A DNA stretch of 64,000 bases from Membranipora membranacea (lineage: Eukaryota; Bryozoa; Gymnolaemata; Cheilostomatida; Membraniporidae). A program made the translations under genes and the position numbers. Positions 1 to 11,914 of the stretch are shown piece by piece. The first letter of the stretch is position 1. The number at the start of each line of letters is the position of its first letter. The notes beneath the pieces are model-generated. The model did no database searches. It was given only the letters and a program-made list of their open reading frames with translations, and had not been told where the DNA came from. The stretch spans positions 14,203,001-14,267,000 of the forward strand of contig OU612067.1 of the NCBI GenBank assembly GCA_914767715.1, read 5' to 3'.

Positions 1-601
1 CAACACTTGCCTGTCTGACAAGCTATATTTCGGGGGGGGGGGGGGGGGGCAATTGACGCCCAATCAACGGGGTGGTAGGATAAAGCTTGACAACTTTCAA
101 TAACAAAGTTGGTTTAGAAGTACAAAAGTGTCAACCTTTCAGCTCTTGCCAACTACTTCACAGTTTTCTTGAAGCAGCTTAAAGTTTTAAGATCTACAAC
201 AATAATAGTGTACTGTATTTTTTAAATTGTTTTCCCCTTGCCGGCATGTGGAACTAACCTTCAATACATCTGTGATACAATTGCGATTAAGCTGGGTACA
301 TTAAACAGTAGCTAACTTTGTACAAGGGAACTTGTAAATATTCAATGGTATGATATTATAAACGCATAGTCTTTGATTAGAAAAATTGACAGGGGAGGCA
401 ACAATATGAAGAGCAGATGCGCCGGTGAGAAGATGACACTGAGTGGGCATTGTAAGCTGTATCTATGATTTGCTGGAACTTAACTCAGTCGTTGGTACTT
501 TCCCCTGACCTTGTAAACAGAATCTGGATGTAGACTCGCAATACCACTTGGTCTCTGCTCTGCCATTATTAGCGGCTAAGTTTTACTGTATATCGTCTAT
601 C
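1..601 (+). repeat. Tail of a ROCO cassette (3' flank), left edge of window
   Basis: This stretch matches the last part of the other ROCO cassettes (11048-11655, 32219-32821, 44630-45231) almost base for base. It includes a run of 18 G at 32-49. Homology stops at about 601, where the other copies continue into the backbone and this one enters unrelated sequence. It implies another ROCO gene just left of the window. I see no exon in it. Confidence 0.85.
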
Positions 602-1845
602 TGTATTTCGCTATGTTTTGCATATCTGATACAAAATATGCCTTATTCTGAGTAGTCCAAATCTCTCCAATTTATACTGACTATAATTGGCCGTACGCGT
701 GCCTCTGTCCTTGTCTGCATAATCTTATCTGTGTGCGGTAAGTCTGTCTCCCAACGCCCACCCTATTTACTCTTATTGAGCTCAAAGCGGCCTTGTCTTT
801 TACTCAGGTTTTTCAGAGCTTTTGTAGCTTTGCATATTGATTATTGATTGATGTATTATGACATCTGTTAAAATGTTAGCATTGTAAGTTTTAAACTTCT
901 ATTTTAAATATTTAAGAATTTTGCTGGCAACAATGTTTAATTTTGCAGATTGGTCTTGCTGATGTATGGCTATGGTACGGTATGGACTTCGCTTAGCTAA
1001 CCACTCCAGATGTGATGTGCGTAATTCCTTTCGCTAACGAATGGTCTGGCAGGGTCGAGGCAGATCCATGTGTAAAGAAACACCTCACCGATCGACCCGA
1101 CCCCAATTTATATATTTGTCGGAGTTGTCTTGCATCTGATTATTTTTAGATCTCTCAAGCAGCAGTCAGTATTTCTCTCAATAATCCGAGTTGTCATCCA
1201 CTACATGCACTTTCTGTGATAGAGGGATAGACCAATTTATGATTTTAGGTACCCTAGCTACCTAAGTAAGCATTGTGTTTACTTAATCATTTTTATTTTG
1301 ATGTTGTCCTAGTAATGTGTTCGCTTTTTGACTTGGCGAAGGATTTAGATTTAATAAGCCTATCAATATATCATAGCAAGCATATCACTTACTGTCGATA
1401 AGTTTTATGTTGGTATTAAAAGTGAGTAGACTTTGCTTTTCTTGTTTCTTGTTTGTTAAACTTGATCATAGGTTTAAATCGGGCGATGTGTGCTCAAGTT
1501 ATTGTTACAGGTGGTTTTCTATCACTAGGTTTTCAAACTTGAGCCAAGCCAAACAAACCTTGCAAAGCTATAATTTACCTGCACCCCAAGCGCTCAGACT
1601 AAATAAATAATTCTTTGAAGTTGTGAGGTGATATATTATTGACCCTTGTGTTAGAGGATTGTAGAATCAATAATACAACACAATATCAATCGAGTAATAA
1701 CAGAACAGGTGTTTTGTTAAATGCCCACAATGCAACTCCAAGTAAAACTTTCAAACTATTGTTACACTGGAACCAATGCGCTACACACTTTAAAGGAGTT
1801 GGAGGTGGCTCAGCTAGTTATGCCAATGCCAAAATTCCGGGAAAA
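602..1845 (-). repeat. Inverted, diverged relative of the array backbone
   Basis: From about 945 to 1845 the sequence is the reverse complement of a diverged version of backbone 17290-18150 (B1). For example, 1440-1620 matches the reverse of 17460-17650 with scattered substitutions and indels. It is clearly older than the array copies, which are nearly identical to one another. At about 1846 the orientation flips back to that of the other backbones. Positions 602-945 have no match elsewhere in the window and hold no gene I can recognise. They may be intron sequence of the GST-like relic that follows. Confidence 0.75.
949..1113 (+). pseudogene. Relic of GST last exon (plus strand)
   Basis: A 3' splice acceptor (ttttgcag, 941-948) is followed by sequence that reads as the C-terminal exon of the sigma-type glutathione S-transferase found elsewhere in the window on the minus strand (compare 51703-51539). 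It starts IGLADVWLWYGMDFA. An in-frame TAG at 994-996 breaks it, several residues differ, and the normal stop codon is lost. No exons 1-3 are visible upstream on this strand. It is a dead exon of a diverged GST paralogue in opposite orientation. Confidence 0.8.
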
Positions 1846-2412
1846 TAATACCATATATCGCAACTACACTGTACAATATACCAAGGCCCAAATAAAAGTT
1901 CAGGAAATAACCAGTTGTTGCAAGAGTCAAGAGCCCAGTGGAATCAAAGTCAGGTTGGACATAACACCATTCAGGACAACAAGCCATATCCTGCGCCATT
2001 GCCATAAGTCTAAAAAGTTTAGTCAACATAGGTTTATGACTGTCAGTTTCTAAGTGACAGTAACAGTGACAAAGACTGTCATTTTATAGTCTGAGTTTAC
2101 ATCCAAATTGCAATAATACTAACTGTAAGAGACAGAGCACGTATTAGATCCATATTTGTAGAGTCGGATTATCGCCTACCCAGTATACGTGTGTATTATA
2201 TATATCATGATGATTTACAGATTAATGAGTATGGTAAGGGATACTGGTGAATTTGAAATAGTCTTTGTTAAAGCCCCAAATAATAATGTAGAAACCCACC
2301 CAATAGGCCTACCAAGATTATTCACAGGCTATTGTTTTGGAATCGGCCAAGCCATAGATGGACATGTCGTGTAAATAAATTCTACTAATTTTACGTGTCT
2401 TTTTACGCCCTA
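1846..2412 (+). repeat. Partial backbone copy B0, left part
   Basis: Directly oriented copy of backbone sequence equivalent to 16066-16587 of B1. The earlier part of the backbone, including the cysteine-rich peptide gene, is missing here. It ends at the CTA target site of the fold-back insertion. No gene is seen; the short ORF at 2189-2374 is disrupted by indels in the other copies. Confidence 0.75.
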
Positions 2413-3424
2413 TAGGCCAGAAGCAGCTATAGCATAAGTTGTTTGGCACGGACAATATTGGATGGCAGGATACTGATCATGTTTTATATTTCATTGATGT
2501 ATGTTCTGTAAAATTCACCGGGTGAACCCAGCTGTAGTGGTCAAATTTAGAAATTAAAAGGTGTTTTGTTTTGGCATTATATGTGTGGGGAAATAACTCC
2601 TATTCTGTGTAATCTAACTAATCTAATCATCAGGGAATTCCAGGTTGAAATTGCATTGTGGGATTTTGTTGACATGGCAATTAATTCACCAAGTAAACTT
2701 GTAGAGAAGTCGGCTCGTATCAGACCAGCACAAATTGAAAAGATTCAATTAAATTATGTCAAGCTTTTTATGGGACTAGTATGATATTGTATGGTCTTAA
2801 GACCACTGTATTTGGGCAATTACAAACAACATTTTTTGATGTTTCAATTGCCTCTTATGTCATTTCTCGGCTGGATATCTTTTGCATAACACATGAGCAA
2901 AGAGTTCAATGAGTGCCTCACTTTTCAGAAAGAAACCCAACTGTCAGAGTCTGAAAAACTTAGATATGCCAGCTTCGCATTCTTTCCTAACATGCTTATG
3001 ATGTGATATGGGGATATGCGGTAGCGCTGTCTCTCACCAACCACCTCATGCAATGATAAAACATATACAATGTAGAACCCAGGACTATAGTCTTGACTTG
3101 TGCCAACTGCATCAAACTCTTGACTTCTAATAACATATCGATAGTGTGAATATTTGGGATATGCAGTAGTGCTGCGGCTGACCTCTTCAACTGGGTACAC
3201 ACTTTTTTCCTACATCAAATTTGTCTCACGCTATCATGTGTTGAGCAGTTTTACGTCTAGGCTGCTTTTTGTCTTGTTCTCGTTGAGATGTAGTGCTGTC
3301 GCTGACCACCTTTTATAATGATGTGATAGAATATATTGTTAAAATCATACATATAGTCGTGTTTCCTGCTGACCGTATTAATCACTTAACATTTTCACTT
3401 GCCTAAGCGATTGTGAAGAAAATT

Positions 3425-4005
3425 GCAGGTATGCTGCCGCGCTGCCGCTGACATGATTGCTACAACAGGATACACTCTCAATTTTGGATTCAACACGTTG
3501 TTCTACCCTAGATATACCCTTGTTTTAAACTCGTAACATTTCACTTATTATTAGCGATTGTGAGAAAAATTGCGATACGCTGCCGCGCTGCCGATCTTCC
3601 GCTGACATGATTGCTACGACTGGGTCCATTTGCCTGCATTCCGAGTGGCTCCTGATCCACTGGTCACGCCGCGGAGTGACCAGTGGATCGGGAGCAACAG
3701 GCATGCAGGCAATTGGATCAAACTTGTTCTAGGTTACACCCTTATTTCTTTATATTCAGCACATTGTTATACCCTTGAAACACCTTTTATTTAAACTCTT
3801 AATATTTCACTCATTAAAAGCAATTTTTAGAAGAAATGAGGATATGCTGCCGCGTTGCCGCTGACATGATTGCTACAACTGGGTACACCCTTAATTTTGA
3901 ATTCAGCACGTTGTTCCACACTAGAAACACGCTTTATTGAATTCTTAACATTTCACTTATTATATGCAGTTTTCAGAAATATTGCGGGTATGCTGCCGCA
4001 AGACA
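3425..4005. repeat. Tandem repeats of about 140 bp inside the fold-back element
   Basis: Related units begin near 3425, 3570, 3845 and 3985. Each has the motif tgctgccgcgctgccgctga followed by gacatgattgctacaac and an AT-rich tail ending in ttcactta. The spacing is about 140-145 bp except where the hairpin at 3625-3717 interrupts one unit. Looser relatives occur at about 3010-3320. Confidence 0.7.
3625..3717. mobile_element. Short palindromic element (MITE-like hairpin)
   Basis: The two halves form an inverted repeat. The outer arms are tgcctgca and tgcaggca. The inner arms are gctcctgatccactggtcac and its near-perfect inverse, with one mismatch, around a short loop at about 3666-3675. It interrupts a monomer of the surrounding tandem repeat, so it is younger than that repeat. 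A clean target duplication is not evident. Confidence 0.6.
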
Positions 4006-4389
4006 GTATCATACTAACCTCATAAAGATCTGACATTATACTTATTGAAATTTTTTAATTTGTCCTGATCTAACACAAGCAGACTTCTGCAAGTTTACTT
4101 GGTAAATAAATTGGCAAGTCAACAAAATCCCCACAATGCAGTTTCAACCTGGAATTCCCTGAAGATTAAATTAGTAAGATTACACAGAATGGGAGTTATG
4201 TCCCCACACCTATTATGCAAAAACAAAACACCTTTTAATTTCTAAATATGACCACTACAACTGGGTACACCCGGTGAATTTTACAGAAGAAACATCAATG
4301 AAGTATAATATGCGATCAGTTTCCTGCCATCAAAAATTGTCCGTGCCATTATTTTATAGAGCAGTTACAGCTAGGCTGCTTCTGGCCTA

Positions 4390-5965
4390 CTATCAGGCAT
4401 GTCAAAGAGATCAACACTCTTGTATGACAATCCAGTTCATGTAGGGTCTTCATGATGGTACCAGGAGATTTAAAAGTTTCAGGTTGCAGATAACTCCACA
4501 CAATAACAAACCAAAACCTGTCAGCCAATCAAAACAAAACACAAGCACATGGGTCCATTTATAAGGGTACAATAATAGTGATAGATGTGCAGATAACACC
4601 ACAGAAGTAATGTCCAATATCACCAATAACGCAGACAAGGCTTCATTGTTGGCCTGAATCCCAGGCTACCAGTGTGCACCAATTCAGCTTCTTATTTCTC
4701 AGCAGAGACTTAGGAAAACCACTAACTGGGCCTTCCACCGTTGAGATTGCAAGAAAAATCATATTATTTATTTGATGCAAATGAATTATAATTTTCAGAT
4801 CGTTGGCGGGAGTATTGTGTCTAGAGGCTAAAGTAACCTTATAGGAAGTTAATTAAATGTTGGTTAAAAACGTTATTTAAATTCTTAAGAATGGGCAGCA
4901 ACATAATGGGTGCCATAGGGGCTAGGCCGCCAATGTCTGCGGCAATTTCCTCTCAGTTTGTAGGCAGGTCGTAGCACACAAACATGTCCCAGTAGTCAGT
5001 GGGCTGCATTGGGATTCAATTCAAACCCACGCCTTTCAACACTTTTGCATGCTGAGGGACGCGCTCTAACTAGCTGAGCCACCTCCTAGTCCTTAACAGT
5101 GTGTAACTCATTAGTTCTAGGGTAAAGATAATTTTAAAGTTTTACTGGGAGTTGCATTGTTGACATTTAACTAAAAACCTGTTCTGTTATTACTCGATCG
5201 ATATTGTGCTGTATTATTAAATCTACAATCCTCTAACACAAGGGTCAATAATATATCACCTCACAACTTCAAAGAATTATTTATTTAGTCTGAGCGCTTG
5301 GGGTGCAGGTAAATTTTAGTTTTGCAAGGTTTGTTTTGCTCGGCTCAAGTTTGAAAACCTAGTGATAGAAAACCACCTGTAACAATAACTTGAGCACACA
5401 CCTCCCGATTTAAACCTATGATCAAGTTTAACAAACAAGAAACAAGCAAGCAAAGTCTACTCACTTCTAATACCAACATCAAACTTATCGACAGTAAGTG
5501 ATATGCTTGCTATGATATATTGATAGGCTTAATAAATCTAAGAGGCGTGAATCTAAGAAAATTCTGATATGCACTGTGAGAATTGGAGAAAATTTTTTGC
5601 ATTCACTTGCTTTAGTAATATAGGTGAAGCAATCATATCCCTTTTGAACTGTGGGTCAGAATATGGAAAACATAATTAAGGGACTAATAACTGGTTTGTG
5701 ACGATGTGTAGTGACACATTGTGCATATCAAACCATTATATTTGGCATGAGCATTTGTTACCATAGAACTTGCCCTGGGTAAACAGGCCAAATAACACAT
5801 AATACAAAACTTCATAAGTACTTCACATTTGTCCTGATCCATACCTCAGGGCAATTTGTAGAAATTGTCTATCAATTGCCACCCGTATTATATGTAATAG
5901 CAGTTAACAAGAATTCGGACACAAAATTGATCCGCCCAAAGAATTCTGGCCAATGTACACTACAG
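4390..5965 (+). repeat. Partial backbone copy B0, right part
   Basis: Direct copy of backbone, equivalent to 16588-18569 of B1, up to the ROCO boundary. About 0.4 kb that includes GST exon 4 is deleted at about 5545, where the sequence jumps from the text equivalent to 17734 to that equivalent to about 18163. It contains one tRNA-derived SINE-like repeat and no gene that I can support. Confidence 0.8.
4894..5089 (-). repeat. tRNA-derived SINE-like repeat
   Basis: Read on the minus strand it begins ggaggtggctcagctag, which fits a tRNA-type box A. About 45 bases on it has gggtttgaattgaatccc, a slightly expanded box B. The cloverleaf does not fold properly, because the anticodon arm does not pair and the T-loop is too long, so it is not a working tRNA gene. 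About 110 bp of non-tRNA body follows. The same insertion sits at the same place in every backbone copy, so it predates the amplification. Confidence 0.55.
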
Positions 5966-6793
5966 CCACTCACTCACTACTATACCTGAGAGTATTGGTC
6001 AGCTGACTAATCTCACCTCACTGGATATCAGAGGCTACTCACTCACTACCATACCTGAGAGCATCGGTCAGCTGACTAATCTCACCTCACTGAGTATCTT
6101 CATCGACTCACTCCCTACCATACCTGAGAGCATCAGTCAGCTGACTAATCTCACCTCATTAAGTATCAGCAGCCGCTCACTCACTACCATATCTGAGAGC
6201 ATCGGTCAGCTGACTAATCTCACCTCACTGAGTATCTGGAGCTACTCACTCACTACCATACCTGAGAGTATCGGTCAGCTGAGTAACCTCACCTCACTGA
6301 CTATCGACGGCCACTCACTCACTACCATATCTGAGAGCATCGGTCAGCTGACTAATCTCACCTCACTGAGTATCTGGAGCTACTCACTCACTACCATACC
6401 TGAGAGTATCGGTCAGCTGACTAATCTCACCTCACTGGATATCATAGGCTACTCACTCACTACCATACCTGAGAGCATCGGTCAGCTGACTAATCTCACC
6501 TCACTGGATATCATCGGCTACTCACTCACTACCATACCTGAGAGCATCGGTCAGCTGACTAATCTCACCTCACTGAGTATCTTCATCGACTCACTCCCTA
6601 CCATACCTGAGAGCATCAGTCAGCTGACTAATCTCACCTCATTAAGTATCAGCAGCCGCTCACTCACTACCATACCTGAGAGAATCGGTCAGCTGACTAA
6701 TCTCACCTCACTGCACATCAGCGGCAACTCACTCACTACCATCCCTGAGAGTATTGGTCAGCTGACTAATCTCACCTCACTGACTATCAGCAG
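5966..6793 (+). repeat. LRR-coding minisatellite, twelve 69-bp units
   Basis: Twelve uninterrupted 69-bp units, each coding one 23-residue LRR of the type SLTTIPESIGQLTNLTSLxI, followed by a diverged last unit at 6794-6862. Units 4-6 have no counterpart in the other copies, which have nine. Most of the change between units is confined to the final 12 or so bases, which encode the variable surface residues. Confidence 0.95.
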
Positions 6794-9700
6794 CCGCTCA
6801 CTCACTGCCATACCTGAGATCATCTTCGACATTATATCGTTGCAACAGCTCAGATGTGATGGCTGTTATTCTCTAACATCACCACCTAGAGAGGTCTGTG
6901 AACAGGGCATTTTTGCTGTTAGAAGGTACGTCTCTGACTTGCATTTGGAGAGAGGGCGTAACCAGCATCTTATTCCTGTTACGGTTATTGGGAATCGCAA
7001 AGCAGGAAAAACAAGTCTAGTGTTGAGTGTTCAGCAAAATAAAAGAGTGCTAACTGCACGTAATCCTGCTGAGAGCAAATTGGATGAGGCAACAAGAGTC
7101 TTCAAAGTATGCGAGGCGGATGTCAATGAAAGTTCTAAATTGGTATTTTCTGACTTTGGAGGGCAAAAGATTTCCAGTTTCTCATACCAGTTGAGCTTCA
7201 AAGCCCGTTGCCTTCCGCTGCTTGTAATAGATATAGCGGATTTTGACAGATTAGCCTCACCGGATTGAGAAGAAGTAGCATGCCAAGAACTTTGTATAAA
7301 GTGGCTGACACACCTGTATCTCTCATGTCCGAGTCTCGGCCGACCAATAATAGTCCTAACACATTGTGACAGAGTTACTAATGAATGCTTGAAACATCGA
7401 ACGCAACAACTTGTGAACACTACAGAAACTCTACGTATGAGGATAATCAAGGAGGAGAACAAAGTAGGATCTACATTGAGCCCATTCTTTATCATGGCTA
7501 GCTTCGCAGATATCACTGAACTGTTTGTAAGGACAGAAAACATTGCCAACCTATCAAAGACCTCTAATCTAGCTGACATTGAGAGACTTAAAGAATTCCT
7601 TGAAGCTGCAGGATCTAAGATTATCACAGAATTACCGGCAAGCTGGTACCGAATACTCATCAAAATAACAAGTGACAAAGACAGGCCGTTCTTCACCCTT
7701 TCTGAGATAGACGAGCTCTTTCCTGATGACACTGATCATGTGGCACTTCAGTATCTTCATGATTCAGGCAGAATAATGTGGTTCAAGAGTGTCGAAGGTC
7801 TCGCCTCCTTTATATTCCATCGCCCTGAGGTTCTCACTGCTCTTATTGAGACGCTGTATAATCACACTCAAGATGCCGCCTGGGTTACACGATTAGCTAG
7901 CTTTACCTCATATATCTGGGCCGGAAAGACAATCGAGACTAGAAAATATACGGAGATGGTCAATCAGTTTCAATCAACAGGGGTTATGGAAGCTGCATTG
8001 CTCCATCATTTACTAGAACAAGAATCAGAGCTTCACCCTGACATTGGAATTGAAGTCCTGAAAACTTTCCACCTTATACACAAATTCGCAGATAAATGTA
8101 TTATCCCTTACTTTGCTACCAGGAAAGTCTCAATTCCTGCCATTCATACTCATCTCATCCCACTGAAAGTAGATCTGTTTCTACAAGGTCTCCCTATCCC
8201 CACATATGTCTACTCACTCATTACGGCGGCATATCTAGACATCAATGTGAATCCAGTCAATCATGTCGAGGCTGGAAGGAATGGCGCTAATGTCACAGAG
8301 ATCACCGGTCTGTTCAAATACCTTGTTCATGATGAATCTGCAAGATGTGTGACATTAACCATCCTCTGCCCGGCCAAGAGAATCTGCGAGGCGTGGAGGG
8401 ATCAATTGGACACGCTGAGCAAACTAACAACTGAATTAAAAACCGTGTGGAAGGCTGTCCGTTATGAGAGTGTTTTCTATTGCTCACATTGTCTGCTGAA
8501 CAACATACAAAACCCAACTACGAATGTTGATCCTGCTTGGCTCGAGAAGCCACTACAACTAGAGAGCAGTTTTTCAGGAGATGAGACATGCTACTGCCGA
8601 CATGTGAAGAATAGTGAGGTTGATCGATCGATTCCACTCCCACTGATGTATCCATGTAAGTAGCAAAACCATTATCTTTTCTAGAAATATCCAGATCACA
8701 TTTGATGTGTTATTCTTGCTCATCTTTGTCAGCTCATGTCAATTCTTTTTATGGCAAGACATTATTCCTAAACTAGGATGTTTTACTGAAGTTTTTTTTT
8801 ATGTAGTTCTCTAGTACCAGGTTTTTGACAGAGATGTTGGGTCAAAATCACATTTTATGCAGACAAATTTTGGTCAAACATAATACAGTCAAGCAGGTGA
8901 TGATAGATGATAGATAGATGATGAGTTTATTTGGTTTATTATACTTGATGGTCTCATTGCAGGTTTGACCAGCAGCGAGCTAGGAATTGATAGATTACAA
9001 GACTATGTGACAAATCTCACGGCTCTGTCCGGTAAGTCAGATAAGTCAGCTCCGACAGGGCTTCACAATTATTCAATCTGATCATGGATTCTAATTAAAA
9101 TCCTCTTGAACTACCAGAAATTACTTATTCGCAGGCTGATTGTTAGGTTAGGAAAATTGCAAAGAATACTCTAATTGAATCCAATCAAAAGCAACTGGAC
9201 ACAAATGGAAGAGAATGCATTATAAAGCAGGTTGATCTGCTTTAAAAATTAGCGTTTGGTGTGTTTATTCCTATTTTCGCGCATAGCTTCAACATCGGTG
9301 TAGCAGTGACAACCTCTAAAACTACATTAATTTATTCTCATAGATAAGTCGCAAGTGATGAAACTGCTTGTGGAAAAGTATCCACTAGACATGAGCGACA
9401 TCAGACTGTTATGTGATCTCAGTGATCAGTACATCATACCCTATACACAAACTCATGTGAAACGATGTGGGCTCGTGCTGTTCAACAAAGATGGTAGAGT
9501 CAACGCGCTAGAGGAGGCCTATGCTATGGACGACGGCCTCACAAGAGCAGGCATTGAGACGAAGAAGACAGAATGGTCTAGTGCTATACAGCTGTTTGAC
9601 TTGATAGAAACTCAAATCACAGAACTGGTCTCATGTGGACTATCCCTACTTGTGATGTCCATCATGTCGCATGGTATAGCTGGAATGCTAACAGGAAGTG

Positions 9701-10532
9701 ACCGCACACAGGCAATCATTTCTGACATCCTCAAAGAAACAGAGAAACAACTCCCAGGGCATATACCGTTGGTAAAAAGAGTTATTAACCTTTTGTTCAC
9801 TTATGTCATTTTTGGAATAGTTTCACAGGGTTTACATGAGATCTACCAGTACCAGTCATGTGACCACATCCACCATTGTAAATTTCTGCAAAAAATGATG
9901 ATGTGAGTTAGTCTGAGAACAGACACAACGCCAGGATGATGATGTGGAACACAAAGAAATTCAAACTTTGCATCCACTCCACACGTTATACGTTTCAGCT
10001 TGAAATGGGTATCAACTACAATTCCCAAACAAGAGCATGTATGTATGTAACCTTGCCCCTTTACTGTTTTGAAAACATGATGATTTGTAGTTGTATTCTA
10101 TCGTCGTAGATAATTATGATCCAAGCCTGTCAGGGTGAACATAAAGCTTCTGGATCAACCTCTACAAGCAGCCTAAGAGAAACCCAGGGCTCAACAGAAA
10201 AGGATAACCAGCTGATCAAACTGAAGAGGCCTCACACCTTGTTACTCATGTCTACAGTACATGGAGGGATGTCTGTCAGAGGGGCGTTCACTGGAGCTAT
10301 CGCGAGACAGATAGTTAAAGCTGATGGTAAGACTACTATAGAAGAGATGGTGACTAAGGCTAATATAGATCTAAAGAAGAACGAACCAGATCAGTACAAT
10401 CAGACACCAGAACTAAGAAGTACACTTCAGAAGAGTCTAGTACTTCCACCAGGGGAGCAGAAATCTGATTCTCTACAAAGCCTGAATAAACCATCTAAGA
10501 TCAGTCTTCTCAAAAAGCTTGGTGTTCTTTAG
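5966..10532 (+). pseudogene. ROCO copy 1: LRR-Roc-COR-caspase gene with nonsense codon
   Basis: Four exons with matching phases: 5966-8655, 8963-9031, 9344-9771 and 10110-10532. The product has twelve 23-residue LRRs, a Roc GTPase (P-loop GNRKAGKTS at 6990-7016; DFGGQ; THCD at 7359-7370), a COR region, a cysteine-containing linker, and a caspase domain with catalytic His in MSHG (9670-9672) and Cys in QACQG (10128-10130). A TGA at 7266-7268 replaces the GGA (Gly) of the other copies and stops translation inside Roc; beyond it the frame is intact to the final TAG. There is no ATG in frame before Roc, and the first exon starts at the cassette boundary after a weak acceptor (tacag). Roc/COR proteins are signalling GTPases and caspases cleave after Asp. 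The fused product would be a cytosolic sensor with a built-in protease. This copy is probably inactive. Confidence 0.8.
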
Positions 10533-11655
10533 AAAGCAAACACATAACAATCTCTCTCAGTTTAGTTACATTCATCGGCCATCACTCGGGGAACCTGAAT
10601 TCATAGACTTTCAACAAGCATGTATAGAAATGTGTGTATAAATATAATGCCAATGCAAGGATGTAGTATAGACATATTATTCATCTATTCATTTCAATAT
10701 CATTACTAAGCGTATTATAACAACGCACCCCTAATTTTTTTCCATGTTTGAGTTCTTGTAATTTTTGTAATTGTTCATCTACAACTATTCTGTATTATTT
10801 CTATAACATGTAATATATATTTACTAATAATGAATACTTTCATAGTAATATGCTTCTCTCCATCACCCCTGCTGGTAGTTAAGCCAGTCAGATATTTGGC
10901 TATCTTTGGAAATTTCTCATTCATTACCATACTTTATTTCTGTATCATATTCAATACAGCAAATATATCCTACACCTATTACACTATGTGATGCTACCGA
11001 GAATCTATGTTGAAATGATAGATTGAGAAGACAATTATCAATGCGAACAACACTTGCCTGTCTGACAAGCTATATTTCGGGGGGGGGGGGGGGGGGAGGG
11101 GGGCAATTGACCCCCAATCAAGGGGGGTGGTAGGATAAAGCTTGACAACTTTCAATAACAAAGTTGGTTTAGAAGTACAAAAGTGTCAACCTTTCAGCTC
11201 TTGCCAACTACTTCACAGTTTTCTTGAAACAGCTTAAAGTTTTAAGATCTACAACAAATAGTGTACTGTATTTTTGAAATTGTTTTCCCCTTGCCGGCAT
11301 GTGGAACTAACCTTCAATACATCTGTGATACAATTGCGATTAAGCTGGGTACATTAAACAGTAGCTAACTTTGTACGAGGGAACTTGTAAATATTCAATG
11401 GTATGATATTATAAACGCATGGTCTTTGACTAGAAAAATTGACAGGGGAGGCAACAATATGAAGAGCAGATGTGCCGGTGAGAAGATGACACTGAGTGGG
11501 CATTGTAAGCTGTATTTATGATTTGCTGGAACTAAACTCAGTCGTTGGTACTTTCCCCTGACCTTGTAAACAGAATCTGGATGTAGACTCGCAATACCAC
11601 TTGGTCTCTGCTCTGCCATTATTAGCGGCTAAGTTTTACTGTATATCGTCTATCT
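10533..11655 (+). other. 3' flank of ROCO copy 1, no gene seen
   Basis: Untranslated and flanking DNA shared by the ROCO cassettes. It contains a G run (11079-11103, interrupted by one A). No convincing exon is present; the small minus-strand ORF at 11395-11619 has no recognisable domain. Homology with the GST units resumes at ggcattcg (11656). Confidence 0.7.
11079..11103 (+). repeat. Poly-G tract, possible G-quadruplex
   Basis: Eighteen G, one A and six G. Equivalent tracts of differing length lie at 32-49, 32250-32270 and 44660-44680, always at the same place in the ROCO 3' flank. Confidence 0.9.
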
Positions 11656-11914
11656 GGCATTCGTCAAATCATCATATTATGATGATTTTGTGTAGAGTGG
11701 CTAGGGACGCTTGGCTCCATGCATGATACAGAATGGCCACTACTTTGAAATATCTTGGACTTACAGAATGCTATGCATACTTGTTTCTCAACATAATAAA
11801 GAGGAATCAAAATTAATGTGTGATAAATCTTACAGGTGTAAGGCCACAATTAGGCCGCAAAAGATTACCTATTAGGCCGCACTGGCAAAAAGGCCGCAGG
11901 TTGCCCACAGCTGG

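Larger units (their letters stand above)
2413..4389. mobile_element. Fold-back type DNA transposon, non-autonomous
   Basis: A 1,977-bp insertion in backbone copy B0. The ends are TAGGCCAGAAGCAGC and its inverse. The terminal inverted repeats are long (about 2413-2790 against about 4040-4389) and imperfect. The flanks are cta (2410-2412) and cta (4390-4392), a 3-bp target duplication. The uninterrupted site ccctatcagg is present in the five other backbone copies, for example near 16586 and 26575. The centre holds short tandem repeats rich in tgctgccgc. I find no transposase reading frame, so it would depend on an enzyme supplied in trans. A 3-bp target duplication would fit a Harbinger-like mechanism, but that is inference. 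Confidence 0.8.

Noticed and set aside
2189-2374. Plus-strand ORF MCIIYIMMIYRLMSMV... repeated in the backbones
   Set aside because: B2-B5 carry a 2-bp insertion that breaks the frame.
5010-5089. Possible functional tRNA gene on the minus strand
   Set aside because: The anticodon stem does not pair and the T-loop is too long; better explained as a SINE head.
7031-7732. 233-codon minus-strand ORF opposite Roc-COR, present in every ROCO copy
   Set aside because: It is antisense to a clearly coding exon, has low-complexity Ser/Leu composition and no domain. Its conservation follows from the recent duplication.
9843-10028. Read-through of ROCO exon 3 into its intron (ends in MMM) and the minus-strand ORF opposite it
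   Set aside because: A GT donor at 9772 joins in phase to the exon with QACQG at 10110, which restores the caspase motif; the read-through is intronic.
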